A DNA stretch of 64,000 nucleotides. Origin: Pseudomonas sp. St316. Its GTDB lineage: Bacteria > Pseudomonadota > Gammaproteobacteria > Pseudomonadales > Pseudomonadaceae. The notes under the pieces were generated by a model. That model was not told where the DNA came from and did no database searches. It saw only the letters and a list, made by a program, of their open reading frames with translations. The stretch covers positions 3,658,001 through 3,722,000 of the forward strand of contig NZ_AP021901.1 in the NCBI RefSeq assembly GCF_018325905.1, read 5' to 3'. Numbering within the stretch: the first letter of the stretch is position 1; each line of letters starts with the position of its first letter. Of this stretch, positions 1 through 8,238 are shown one piece after another. The position numbers and the translations under genes are program-made.

Positions 1-502
1 CGCCGGCCCGCTGGCCGATGTAATTGATGATCGCCGACACTTCGGAATACGGGTTCAACTGCAACGGGAAGACATAGGGAAACACGCTGCCATCGGTGGA
101 GTCCGTGCGACCGTGGTTGATGGTGATCAGCGGCAGCTTGTCGGCCGTCGAACGCTCCAGCGTCGCGTAGGCAATACCCACCGACAACGGGTTGGTGGCC
201 GCTGCTGGCGCGCCGTTCAAACCTTTCTTCAGGCGCTCGTAGCACTCGACGCCTTTTTCGACCACGTATTCGGTTTCGCACTCGCTCCACGTCAGCTTGA
301 CGCCGTTCACGCCGCCATTGGTGTTGACGTACTTGAGGTAGTCGATGAAGCCGCCAAAAAAACCGGTGCCGCCGGCCGCATAAGGGCCGACGCGATAGCT
401 TTGCAGCGGGAAGTATTGTTCGTTGTCGGCCTGGACGGTGAAGGCCGCGGCGGTGAGGCTCAGGGCCAGTGCCAGGCGGCTGGCGAATGATCGTTTGAAC
501 AT
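1..502 (-). CDS. ABC transporter substrate-binding protein, branched-chain amino acid type (partial)
   Basis: The 5' 167 codons are present and the gene runs off the left edge. The start MFKRSFASRLALALSL begins a Sec signal peptide that ends near TVQA/DNE. The mature part (PLQSYRVGPYAAGGTGFFGG, later ECETEYVVEKGVECYERLK) has the look of periplasmic binding proteins of the LivJ/Peripla_BP_6 class, which deliver substrates to LivHMGF-type importers. An AAGGA ribosome site lies 7-11 bases before the ATG. It is the last visible gene of the minus-strand operon that begins with msuE and sfnG, so its ligand may be an organosulfur compound rather than an amino acid; that is inference. The remaining C-terminus and any LivF-like ATPase lie outside the window. 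Confidence 0.85.
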   Translation of the reverse strand, partial: MFKRSFASRLALALSLTAAAFTVQADNEQYFPLQSYRVGPYAAGGTGFFGGFIDYLKYVNTNGGVNGVKLTWSECETEYVVEKGVECYERLKKGLNGAPAAATNPLSVGIAYATLERSTADKLPLITINHGRTDSTDGSVFPYVFPLQLNPYSEVSAIINYIGQRAG

Positions 503-574
503 CGGATTTTCCTTGTTATGAAGCCATAGGTAAGCCAACAAAATGGAACTGCAAACCCGCGTTGTGCGGTTCGC

Positions 575-1645
575 TCAGTAGCGCAACGGCCACAGCCGAG
601 CGCGCTGGCGAAATCTCTGCCAGAGGCGCGCAAGGCCCTCTGGTTCCTTGATCAGGAACAGAATGATCAGGGCGCCAAATATCATCTTCTGCAGGTTCTC
701 CACCTGGCCGGCGTCCACCAGCCCACCGGGCAGCAGCGACACCAGGTTCGAGAGCAACACCGGGAACAGCACCATGAACGCCGCGCCCAGGAAGTTGCCC
801 AGCAGGCTGCCGAGGCCGCCGATAATGATGATGAACAGGATCTGGAACGACCGATTGAGGTCGAAGCCGTGGGGCTCCACCGTACCCAGGTAAGCGAAGG
901 CCCAGAGCGCGCCGGCCACGCCGAGGAAAAAACCGCTGATGGCGAACGCCAACAGCTTGGTTTTTGCCAATGCAATGCCGATGACTGCGGCGGCGGTGTC
1001 CATGTCGCGCACCGCCATCCAGTTGCGCCCCAACTCGCTGCGCACCAGGTTCTTGCCCAGCCAGAACAGCGCCACCACCACCGTCAGGGTCAGCAGATAG
1101 CGACCGGCCGGCGCGTCGAGGTTGACCCCGAAAACGTCCAGGCGCGGCGCGCTGATCACGCCCGAGGCGCTGTTATTGGAAAACCAGCTGAACCGAGTCA
1201 GCGCCCAGGTCACGAAGAACTGCGCCGCCAGGGTCGAGACCAGCAGGTAGAAACCCTTGATGCGCAGGCTTGGCAGGCCGAACAGCACCGCCACCAGCGC
1301 CGCCGTCAACCCGCCCAGGGCAATACTGACCAACAACGGCAAGCCCGCGAGCCGCACTTCGAGGTTGTAGGTGGCAAAGGCGCCCACCGCCATGAATGCC
1401 GCTGAACCGAGGGACAGCTGCCCGGCATAGCCAGTGAGCAAGTTGAGCCCCAACCCCGCCAGGGACAGCACCAGGAACGGAATCAGGATCGCGCTGAACC
1501 AGTAGTCATTGCCCAGCCAAGGCACCACGACGAAGGCAAACAGCAGCAACGCGACCAGCCCGTGACGGTCCTGGCGCAGCGCGAAGACCCGGCGGTCCTG
1601 GGCATAGCGGGTGTTGAACTGGCCTGCTTCTTGATAAAACATCAT
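575..1645 (-). CDS. branched-chain amino acid-type ABC transporter permease, LivM family
   Basis: The 356-residue protein is strongly hydrophobic with about nine or ten predicted membrane segments. It carries the LivM-type loop around LNLLTGYAGQLSLG and a GGLGSLLGNFLGAAF stretch near the C-terminus. Two adjacent ATG codons give MMFYQEAGQF; I chose the first. The reading frame is open further upstream, but that part overlaps livH and does not look like protein. It should form the inner-membrane channel with the LivH-like protein encoded 8 bp upstream and be energised by the LivG-like ATPase. Substrate is unknown; context suggests a sulfur-containing organic compound. Confidence 0.88.
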   Translation of the reverse strand: MMFYQEAGQFNTRYAQDRRVFALRQDRHGLVALLLFAFVVVPWLGNDYWFSAILIPFLVLSLAGLGLNLLTGYAGQLSLGSAAFMAVGAFATYNLEVRLAGLPLLVSIALGGLTAALVAVLFGLPSLRIKGFYLLVSTLAAQFFVTWALTRFSWFSNNSASGVISAPRLDVFGVNLDAPAGRYLLTLTVVVALFWLGKNLVRSELGRNWMAVRDMDTAAAVIGIALAKTKLLAFAISGFFLGVAGALWAFAYLGTVEPHGFDLNRSFQILFIIIIGGLGSLLGNFLGAAFMVLFPVLLSNLVSLLPGGLVDAGQVENLQKMIFGALIILFLIKEPEGLARLWQRFRQRARLWPLRY

Positions 1646-1653
1646 GCGTTCCC

Positions 1654-2535
1654 CTAAACCCGTTCGATGGCCCGTTCGCCAAACAACCCCGCTGGACGCA
1701 CCAGCAAAAACAGCAACGCCAGCCCGTAGGGAAACCAGTTCTCGATGCCGCTGCCGATGAAGGGCCCGAGATAAACCTCCGCCAGCTTCTCCGAGGCGCC
1801 GATGATCAAGCCGCCGACAATCGCGCCGGTGATGGAGGTGAAGCCGCCGATGATCAGCACCGGCAAGGCCTTGAGCACCACCAGCGAGAGCGAGAACTGC
1901 ACACCCAGGCGAGCACCCCAGAGCAGCCCGGCGACCAACCCGACAAACCCCGCCACCGCCCACACCACCACCCACACCCGCTGCAAGCGGATGCCCACGG
2001 CCAGTGCTGCCAGCGGGTCATCGGCCACCGCCCGCAACGACAGCCCAAGCCGGGTCTTGTTGAACAGCCAGGACAACAGCAACACCAGGAACGCCGCCGT
2101 CAGCGCGGCAAAAATGTCGAACTGCGACAACAACATCCCACCCAGTTCCAGCGGTTCATCACTGATGCCCAGTTCCAGGCCATGCACCTGGGCGCCCCAC
2201 AGCGCCTGGGCGAACCCTTCGATGACGTAGGACAGCCCGAGGGTGGCCATGAACAGCGTGATCGGCGAGCGGTTGACCAACGGGCGCAGCACCACACGCT
2301 CCACGGCCACGGCGATCAACACCATGGCCGCCAGGCTGATGAGGAACGCCAGCCAGAACGGCACACCGCGTTCCAGCAGGCTGACGAAAGTCAACGCCGA
2401 GAACAGCACCATCGCGCCCTGGGCGAAATTGAACACCCCGGAGGCCTTGTAGATCAGCACAAAACCGATGGCCACCAAGGCGTACATCACCCCCGCCAAC
2501 AACCCGCCGATCAATACTTCAAAGAAAAATTCCAT
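1654..2535 (-). CDS. branched-chain amino acid-type ABC transporter permease, LivH family
   Basis: The 293-residue membrane protein starts at MEFFFEVLIGGLLAGVMYAL. It shows typical LivH sequence: GFVLIYKASGVFNFAQGAMV in the N-terminal part and GGFTSITGAIVGGLIIG near residue 225. The longer open frame upstream (from an MPSHHGG start) lacks family similarity, so the start after the GGAATAACC region is preferred. Its partner permease starts 8 bp downstream, so the two are probably translationally linked. Both belong to the msuE-sfnG operon. Confidence 0.88.
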   Translation of the reverse strand: MEFFFEVLIGGLLAGVMYALVAIGFVLIYKASGVFNFAQGAMVLFSALTFVSLLERGVPFWLAFLISLAAMVLIAVAVERVVLRPLVNRSPITLFMATLGLSYVIEGFAQALWGAQVHGLELGISDEPLELGGMLLSQFDIFAALTAAFLVLLLSWLFNKTRLGLSLRAVADDPLAALAVGIRLQRVWVVVWAVAGFVGLVAGLLWGARLGVQFSLSLVVLKALPVLIIGGFTSITGAIVGGLIIGASEKLAEVYLGPFIGSGIENWFPYGLALLFLLVRPAGLFGERAIERV

Positions 2536-2602
2536 GGTTATTCCTGTTCTGCGGGCGCAATTTGCCTGCCCTCCGTGGTGGGAAGGCATCGAATATCCAG
2601 TG

Positions 2603-3385
2603 TCAGTGGCGAGTGCCCAGGTAAGCCGAAATGACCTCGGGGTTCTGCCGCACTTCTTCGGGCGAGCCGTCGCCGATCTTGCGACCGTAATCGAGCACCA
2701 CCACGTGGTCGCTGATGTCCATGACCACGCCGATATCGTGCTCGATCAACACCACGGTGGTGCCCAGTTCACGATTGATGTCGACGATGAAGCGGCTCAT
2801 CTGCTGCTTCTCGTCGGCGTTCATCCCGGCCATGGGTTCGTCCAGCAACAACAGCCGAGGCTCCGCCGCCAGCGCACGGGCCAGCTCGACCCGCTTCTGC
2901 AAGCCATAGGGCAACGTGCCCACCAAGGTGTCGCGCCAGGGCTGCAAGTGCAGGAACGCGATGACGCGCTCGGCCGCTTCGCGCTGACGGTCATCCTCAG
3001 CCCCGGCGCGACCGATGCGCAGCGCCTGCTCGATCCAGGTGCTGCGCCGCTTGAGGTTGCGTCCGGTGAGCACGTTGTCGAGCACGCTCATGCCCTTGAA
3101 CAGCGCGATATTCTGGAACGTGCGGGCGATGCCGCGCACCGCCACATCGTGGGGGCGCATCCGGCGCCGCTCCTGTCGATCAAAACGGATGCGCCCCTCC
3201 TGGGCCTGGTACACGCCGCTGATGACATTCAGCAGCGAACTTTTGCCAGCACCGTTGGGGCCGATCAAGGCGCAGATCTCACCGGTGGCGACGCGAAAGC
3301 TGATGTCGGTGACCGCCTTGACGCCTTTGAATGACAGTGAAATATGCTCCAGCTCCAGCAAATGCGTGTCGGCCGTCTGCGTCAT
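2603..3385 (-). CDS. ABC transporter ATP-binding protein, LivG family
   Basis: The 260-residue ATPase has Walker A GPNGAGKSS at about residues 42-50, a LivG-type signature LPYGLQKRVELARAL near 160, Walker B LLLLDEPMAGM and the switch histidine in VLIEHDIGVV. The variant signature (YGLQKR in place of LSGGQ) is normal in LivG proteins. It energises the LivH/LivM-like permeases encoded just downstream. A GAGAGGTAAC ribosome site overlaps the tail of the preceding AMP-binding remnant. A LivF-type second ATPase is not seen here and would lie beyond the left edge if present. Confidence 0.92.
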   Translation of the reverse strand: MTQTADTHLLELEHISLSFKGVKAVTDISFRVATGEICALIGPNGAGKSSLLNVISGVYQAQEGRIRFDRQERRRMRPHDVAVRGIARTFQNIALFKGMSVLDNVLTGRNLKRRSTWIEQALRIGRAGAEDDRQREAAERVIAFLHLQPWRDTLVGTLPYGLQKRVELARALAAEPRLLLLDEPMAGMNADEKQQMSRFIVDINRELGTTVVLIEHDIGVVMDISDHVVVLDYGRKIGDGSPEEVRQNPEVISAYLGTRH

Positions 3386-3398
3386 GGGGTGTTACCTC

Positions 3399-4558
3399 TC
3401 AGGCCGGTTGCGACTGGAGCCCGGCCCAGTCATGGGTGGTTTGCTGCACAAGGTTCGTCGGTACTTCCCAGTGGGCCGCATCGCTCCACTGGCGAACCTG
3501 GATACCCAACGCCAGGAAAAATGCCTGGGTCTCGGGCGACAGGGCATCCCCCACCAGCAGCGGCGCGCGGGTCCGGGAAAACCCCAGCACATCGCGCAAA
3601 GGCCGACGCACCAGCCAGTTACCCAGGTGTTTTTGCAGAGGCCCGGCTGGCCCGCCAATGCCCAGTCCACCAGCCCACGCGCCCCACTGCCCGGCGCCGG
3701 CAAACGCTCCAGCGCATAACGGTGCAAACGCTCGTAGGTTTCACGTGTCCCGGCCACCAATGTCGGGCCCAGCTCGCGACGGTCGCGATCACGGGTCGCC
3801 AGATTCTCCGGAAAGTTCAGGCGAAAACCGGCGATCAACCAGGGCGCCAGCAAATAGCGGGCTTGGCCGCCCGAGGCAAACGCCCGTGCGGCCAATGCCT
3901 CTTCCTGCCGCCCCAGGCCTTCGCGCGTCACCAACCGCTGGCCCTCCTGCAACAGCTCGGCGTGGCTGACGCGTTGCTCTTCAATTACCTGCCCAGCCCT
4001 GCGATAAAAGACAAAGGCGGTTTGCAGCACTCGCCCTTGCGGTGCCCGTTCATTGGTTGGCTGCTCGGCAACCAGCGCGGCGTAATCCAGCGCTTGAACG
4101 AATGGCGTCGAATCGGCCAGGCCACGCTTGTCGAGATAAACCAGCACACGTGCAGCCACCTGTGCCGCACGCAGACGCAGCATCTCTTCCAGCCCTTCGA
4201 CCAGGACGAAATCCGGCTGCAGCGTGCCGAGCAGTTGCACCTGTTCGGCCGCCCCCTCCAGCGGATCGAACAGGCTCGCCACACCACCCAGCCACTGCGC
4301 GGCCAAGGCTGCAAGCAGCGCCTGCGGCCTGGGGCGGCTGATGATCGTCAGGGTCGCGCCCGCCGAAAAACCGCGGGCTTGCAGGGCACTCGCCAAACGG
4401 CGTACCTCATCGGCCACTTGCACCCAGCTGCGCGCCTGCCAGACACCCAAGTGCTTGTGGCGCAGCGCGACATCCGCGCCCTGCCGATGCGCCTGTTGCT
4501 GCAGCCACTGGGGCAAGCTGGCCGGTGCCGCGTCAGGTGTGTCGGTGAGCGTGCCCAT
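3399..4558 (-). pseudogene. decayed AMP-binding (acyl-CoA synthetase-like) gene, frameshifted and truncated
   Basis: The start (MGTLTDTPDAAPASLPQWL) and the region to about residue 300 resemble the N-terminal domain of long-chain acyl-CoA synthetases found beside LivG-type transporters. Three defects are visible. First, the phosphate-binding A3 motif expected as YTSGTTGxPK is replaced by FVFYRRAGQVIEEQ just before VSHAELLQ. Second, near 3640 the frame is lost: the original frame continues as nonsense (GWCVGLCAMCWGF) while the next frame continues the family sequence as LQKHLGNWLVRRPL and LLVGDALSPETQAFF. Third, both frames stop at 3392-3401, just before the YGxTE motif should occur, so the C-terminal half is missing. 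It has a good GGGAGG ribosome site and fits neatly between sfnG and livG. It cannot be a working adenylating enzyme. A sequencing error could explain only the frameshift. Confidence 0.7.
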
Positions 4559-4572
4559 GCTGCCTCCCGCGC

Positions 4573-5670
4573 CTAAGCGACTGCCGCCGTTTTGGCTGCC
4601 ACTTTGCGTTGCTCCAGCTCACGCACCAGCGGCAGGACCTTACGGCCGAAATACTCGACTTCTTCCTGGAAGTGCAGGAAGCCGGCGAGCACCAGATCCA
4701 CACCCACGGCCTTGAGCGCGACGATACGTTCGGCGATCTGCTGCGGCGTGCCAATCAGGTTGGTCTTGAAGCCATCGTTGTACTGCACCAGGTCCTCGAA
4801 GCTGGACTTGGCCCAGTTACCCTCGCCTTCCGGGCTGGACTTGCCGGCCTGCTTCGCCGCATCGCCAAAGGCATTGACGGCCTCGGGATCGGCCTGATCG
4901 ATGATCTGCGCAAGCACCGCCCGCGCCTCTTCTTCGGTGTCGCGAGCAATGACGAAGGCGTTCACACCGACCTTGACCTTGTGATTGTTGGCTGCGGCTT
5001 TTGCCTGGAGGTCATCGATCTGCGCCTTGACGCCTTCCACGGTATTGCCGTTGGTGAAGTACCAGTCCGATACCCGGGCGGCCATGTCCCGTGCCGCACG
5101 CGAGCTGCCGCCCTGGAAGATTTCCGGGTGCTGCTGCAGTGGTTTTGGCTTGAGGGTGTAGTCGTGGAAGCGGTAGAAATCACCCCGTAAGGTGAAGTTG
5201 TCGGTGGTCCAGATGCCCTTGAGCGCGGTGATGAACTCTTCGGAACGGCGATAGCGCTCATCGTGCTCCAACCATGGCTCGCCGATGGCGGTGAACTCGC
5301 CCTTGAACCAACCCGACACGATGTTGACCGCCACCCGGCCGCCGGTCAGGTGATCGATGGTTGCGATCTGCTTGGCCAACACCGACGGCGTCCACGGCCC
5401 AGGCAACACTGCGGCGATGACTTTCAGGCGCGTGGTGACGGCCAGCAAGGCATGACTGAACGCCACGGACTCATGCTGGTATTCGGCGCCGTAACCGGCG
5501 GTAAAGCGCACTTGGGACAGGGCGTAGTCGAAGCCGGCCGCCTCAGCGATCTGGGCCAGCTTGCGGTTGTAGTCGATGCCCCAGTCGGTGCGTTGCTCGA
5601 TTTTGCTGACCACCAGCCCACCACTGACGTTGGGCACCCAGTAGGCAAATTTGATCGGGTCCTGGCTCAT
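4573..5670 (-). CDS. sfnG: dimethylsulfone monooxygenase SfnG (FMNH2-dependent)
   Basis: The 365-residue protein is a luciferase-like flavin monooxygenase, starting MSQDPIKFAYWVPNVSGG. Family hallmarks include GIDYNRKLAQIAEAAGFDYA, IATIDHLTGGRVAVNIVSGW and EIFQGGSSRAARDMAARVSD. SfnG enzymes convert dimethylsulfone with FMNH2 and O2 to methanesulfinate and formaldehyde during sulfur starvation. The FMN reductase MsuE encoded 40 bp upstream supplies reduced flavin. A GGAG site lies 9 bases before the chosen ATG; a longer frame upstream has no family match. The msuE-sfnG order matches the sfnFG operon of P. putida, which is activated by SfnR with sigma-54. Confidence 0.9.
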   Translation of the reverse strand: MSQDPIKFAYWVPNVSGGLVVSKIEQRTDWGIDYNRKLAQIAEAAGFDYALSQVRFTAGYGAEYQHESVAFSHALLAVTTRLKVIAAVLPGPWTPSVLAKQIATIDHLTGGRVAVNIVSGWFKGEFTAIGEPWLEHDERYRRSEEFITALKGIWTTDNFTLRGDFYRFHDYTLKPKPLQQHPEIFQGGSSRAARDMAARVSDWYFTNGNTVEGVKAQIDDLQAKAAANNHKVKVGVNAFVIARDTEEEARAVLAQIIDQADPEAVNAFGDAAKQAGKSSPEGEGNWAKSSFEDLVQYNDGFKTNLIGTPQQIAERIVALKAVGVDLVLAGFLHFQEEVEYFGRKVLPLVRELEQRKVAAKTAAVA

Positions 5671-5710
5671 TGCATGTACTCCATGGCTCGTTTTGAAAGG
5701 AAGAAATTGA

Positions 5711-6274
5711 TCAGGCGGCACTGGCGTCGCGGCGAACGCTCGGGACCAGGCTCAGCAACGCCGACTCGACGGCGCGCTCGATACGCTCCAGCACCTGCGC
5801 GCTGGAGATCTGGTAGTGGGTGAAATCGGTTTCGCTGGCATAGACCCCCACTGGCAGGCTCAGGGCCTGGAAGAAGCCGAACAGGGGTCGTAGTTGGTGA
5901 TCGATGATCAAGGCATGGCGATCCGAGCCCCCCGTCGCGGCCAGCAGCACCGGTACATTCTTGAGGGCTTCGTGATGAACAAAATCGAACAGGTGCTTGA
6001 ACAGCCCGGTGTACGAGGCCCGATACACCGGACTGGCGGCGATCAGCAGATCAGCCGACTCAATGGCCCGCAGGTCATCCTGCACGGCAACCGGCAACGC
6101 CTCGCGACGCAAGACCCCGGCGAACTGTGGGCCGACCTTGGCCAGTTCGATCAAACGCAACTCGATCGGCAGTTGCTGCCCGAGCCTGTCGACCAATGCC
6201 TGGAGCAGGACCAGCGTGCGTGACGGGTGCTGCACGCTGCCTGACACCGCTACCACTTTGAATTGCTTGCTCAT
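5711..6274 (-). CDS. msuE: NAD(P)H-dependent FMN reductase MsuE
   Basis: The 187-residue flavodoxin-fold reductase begins MSKQFKVVAVSGSVQHPSRT, the phosphate-binding loop of the NADPH-dependent FMN reductase family. ASPVYRASYTGLFKHLFDF and LAATGGSDRHALIIDHQLRP are also typical. It provides FMNH2 to the SfnG monooxygenase encoded downstream and possibly to the divergently encoded SfnB/DszC-like enzyme. It is the first gene of the minus-strand operon, with a sigma-54-type promoter 51-66 bp ahead of its start. The P. putida orthologue is also called SfnF. Confidence 0.88.
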   Translation of the reverse strand: MSKQFKVVAVSGSVQHPSRTLVLLQALVDRLGQQLPIELRLIELAKVGPQFAGVLRREALPVAVQDDLRAIESADLLIAASPVYRASYTGLFKHLFDFVHHEALKNVPVLLAATGGSDRHALIIDHQLRPLFGFFQALSLPVGVYASETDFTHYQISSAQVLERIERAVESALLSLVPSVRRDASAA

Positions 6275-6324
6275 CGCTTACCCCATGCCTGGAGACGCCA
6301 CCTCAGCGTCTGCACATGGTGTAG

Positions 6325-6340
6325 AGCAGCAACCGTGCCA
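6325..6340 (-). promoter_or_regulatory. sigma-54 (-24/-12) promoter for msuE-sfnG operon
   Basis: On the minus strand the site reads TGGCACGGTTGCTGCT. It keeps the invariant GG-N10-GC spacing and matches the TGGCACG-N4-TTGCA consensus except at one -12 base and the last base. It lies about 50 bp ahead of the msuE ATG. Sigma-54 control of sfnFG through the enhancer-binding protein SfnR is established in P. putida. No sfnR gene is in the window. Confidence 0.75.
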
Positions 6341-6424
6341 CTTGAATATTTCCTTAATAATCAGTGTATTAGAAACTATACCAAATCACTTCACTGTCGC
6401 TCGACGGACAAGCTGTTGATCCAC

Positions 6425-6497
6425 TGTTGCCTGGCGAACACCTGCCGCGCCGACGTCCGTGGCAGCAACTGTTGCCCGGCACACAGTTGCGCAACAG
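6425..6497. promoter_or_regulatory. palindromic candidate enhancer sites between divergent sulfur genes
   Basis: GCAACTGTTGC at 6465-6475 is a perfect palindrome around a central T, and GTTGCGCAAC at 6486-6495 is a perfect 10-bp palindrome. Their centres are about 20 bp apart, two helical turns. A further TGTTGC half site lies at 6425-6430. They sit upstream of both candidate sigma-54 promoters, at 125-170 bp from the msuE promoter and about 80-145 bp from the other. This is the expected position for an enhancer-binding protein such as SfnR. Binding is inferred. Confidence 0.5.
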
Positions 6498-6570
6498 ATT
6501 GTTCGCGGCCAGGACAGTCCTTTCACTGATGAACACCGTATAGGTCCCGTATTTACGGGCGTTGGGCCTC

Positions 6571-6586
6571 GGGCATGGACTGTGCA
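6571..6586 (+). promoter_or_regulatory. possible sigma-54 promoter for the SfnB/DszC-like gene
   Basis: GGGCATGGACTGTGCA keeps GG-N10-GC and matches 9 of the 12 informative consensus positions, ending in TGCA. It lies 67 bp before the ATG of the divergent flavoenzyme gene. It is weaker than the site facing msuE, so the call rests mainly on spacing and context. Confidence 0.5.
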
Positions 6587-6652
6587 ATGACCGTTGGCAC
6601 CGGCAGGTCTTTCCCCCTGCCCGCCCACTCGTCATCCAGAAGGAACATCAAC

Positions 6653-7897
6653 ATGACCGCACAGCAACAACACCTGCCGCCGATCCTTTCCACCGGCGCC
6701 GACTATGAGCCCTTGGCCGAACGCTTTCGGCCGATCTTTGCACGTATCCAGGCCGGCGCCCTGGAGCGTGAGCAGACGCGCAGCCTGCCCTTTGAACAGG
6801 TGAAATGGCTGAAGGAAGCAGCCTTCGGCGCCATCCGCGTACCGGTCGAATATGGCGGCGCCGGGGCTTCGTTGCCACAACTGCTGCAACTGCTGATCGA
6901 ACTGGCCGAAGCCGATTCCAACCTGCCCCAGGCGCTGCGCGGGCACTTTGCATTTGTCGAGGACCGCCTCAACGCCCACGCCAGCAGCCCACAAGACATC
7001 TGGTTCAAGCGCTTCGTCGAAGGCGAACTGGTGGGCAATGCCTGGACTGAAGTTGGCGCGGTGAAAATCGGTGAAGTCATTACCCGGGTTTCCCGGCGGG
7101 GCGATCAATGGGTCGTCAATGGCACCAAGTACTACAGCACCGGCAGTATCTTCGCCGACTGGATCGACGTGTATGCCCAGCGCGACGACAACGGCGCCGA
7201 CGTGATTGCCGCCGTGCGCGTGCACCAGCCGGGCGTCAAGCAAAGCGACGACTGGGACGGTTTTGGCCAACGCACCACCGGTAGCGGGACATCGCTGTTC
7301 GAGAATGCGTTGGTCGAAGAGCAAAATCTCATCGACTTCTCCACCCGTTTCAAATACCAGACGGCGTTTTATCAACTGGTCCTGCTCGCCGTGCTGACCG
7401 GTGCCGGCCGCGCTGCGGTTCATGACATTACCGAGCAAGTCCGCAAACGCACGCGGGTCTTCAGCACCGGCAATGCCAGCGCAGTGAGCCAGGACGTGCA
7501 GGTGCAGCAAGTGGTCGGTAGGGCCTCGGCCCAGGTCTATGCCGCCGAAGCCACCACCCTGCGAGCCGCGAGCGCCTCCCAACGCGCCTACGAAAGCCGC
7601 TTCAGTCAGAACGCCGAGACCGAACACACCGCCAACATCGCCGCCGAACTGGAATCGGCCCAGGCCCAGGTGGTCATCTCCGACCTCGTGCTGCGCGCCA
7701 CCAGCGACCTGTTCAATGCCCTTGGTGCCTCGGCCACCAGCACCAGCAAGGCCCTTGACCGCCACTGGCGCAACGCCCGCACCGCCGCCTCGCACAATCC
7801 GCTGATCTACAAGGAACGCATTATTGGTGATTGGGAAATCAACGGTACGCAACCGCCGTATGTCTGGCAGATTGGCGGGGGGTCTAAGCAGCAGTGA
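6653..7897 (+). CDS. SfnB/DszC-like flavin-dependent sulfur acquisition oxidoreductase
   Basis: The 414-residue protein has the acyl-CoA dehydrogenase fold: the N-terminal helical part (FGAIRVPVEYGGAGASLPQL), a middle domain (GNAWTEVGAV, GTKYYSTGS) and a C-terminal helical domain ending HNPLIYKERIIGDWEINGT. That last motif is the one seen in dibenzothiophene monooxygenase DszC. Members use FMNH2 from a separate reductase to oxygenate sulfur compounds, and several are induced by sulfur limitation. An AAGGAAC ribosome site precedes the ATG; the frame is open further upstream, across the promoter, but without family sequence. It diverges from msuE-sfnG and probably shares its regulation. The exact substrate is not evident; the name SfnB is used for a close family. 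Confidence 0.8.
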   Translation: MTAQQQHLPPILSTGADYEPLAERFRPIFARIQAGALEREQTRSLPFEQVKWLKEAAFGAIRVPVEYGGAGASLPQLLQLLIELAEADSNLPQALRGHFAFVEDRLNAHASSPQDIWFKRFVEGELVGNAWTEVGAVKIGEVITRVSRRGDQWVVNGTKYYSTGSIFADWIDVYAQRDDNGADVIAAVRVHQPGVKQSDDWDGFGQRTTGSGTSLFENALVEEQNLIDFSTRFKYQTAFYQLVLLAVLTGAGRAAVHDITEQVRKRTRVFSTGNASAVSQDVQVQQVVGRASAQVYAAEATTLRAASASQRAYESRFSQNAETEHTANIAAELESAQAQVVISDLVLRATSDLFNALGASATSTSKALDRHWRNARTAASHNPLIYKERIIGDWEINGTQPPYVWQIGGGSKQQ

Positions 7898-7928
7898 GTG
7901 CTTGGGTTTGGTAGGACCGCGTTTCTTC

Positions 7929-8092
7929 TGTGGGAGCGAGCTCGCTCGCGATGGCGGTGGTTCATTCAGTTACATGGATGTTGAGCTTGCTGACCTCATC
8001 GCGAGCAAGCTCCCTCCCACAGGGGACCGGGGCCGGACACAAGTGCAGTGAACACTCGCAGCCCACTGTGGGAGCGAGCGTGCTCACGATGG
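7929..8092. repeat. cluster of three REP elements
   Basis: Three copies of the Pseudomonas REP sequence lie at 7929-7955 (forward), 7997-8022 (inverted) and 8067-8092 (forward, with TGCTCACG in place of TGCTCGCG). The first two form a REP doublet able to fold into a long hairpin. They occupy most of the 341-bp gap between the SfnB-like and CPBP genes. Apparent reading frames through them are not coding. Confidence 0.85.
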
Positions 8093-8238
8093 CGGCGTTA
8101 CAGTCGACGATGATATTGAATGTGCTGGGCTCGCTGCACCCGACCAATTGCCGACCTTTTCACAAAGCCGGCAGGAACTCATCCCAGAGGACCAGAACAC
8201 TGGCATCATGCGTTTTTCCTTACACTCATGGAGTGACT

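Noticed and set aside
6420..6500. Additional sigma-54-like GG...GC pairs (for example GGCACACAGTTGC)
   Set aside because: Spacing is 9 or 11 bases in place of the required 10.
6632..7852. Long minus-strand open frame of 406 codons opposite the SfnB/DszC-like gene
   Set aside because: Shadow of a GC-rich gene; Gly/Val/Ala-biased composition with no domain, while the plus strand encodes a recognised family.
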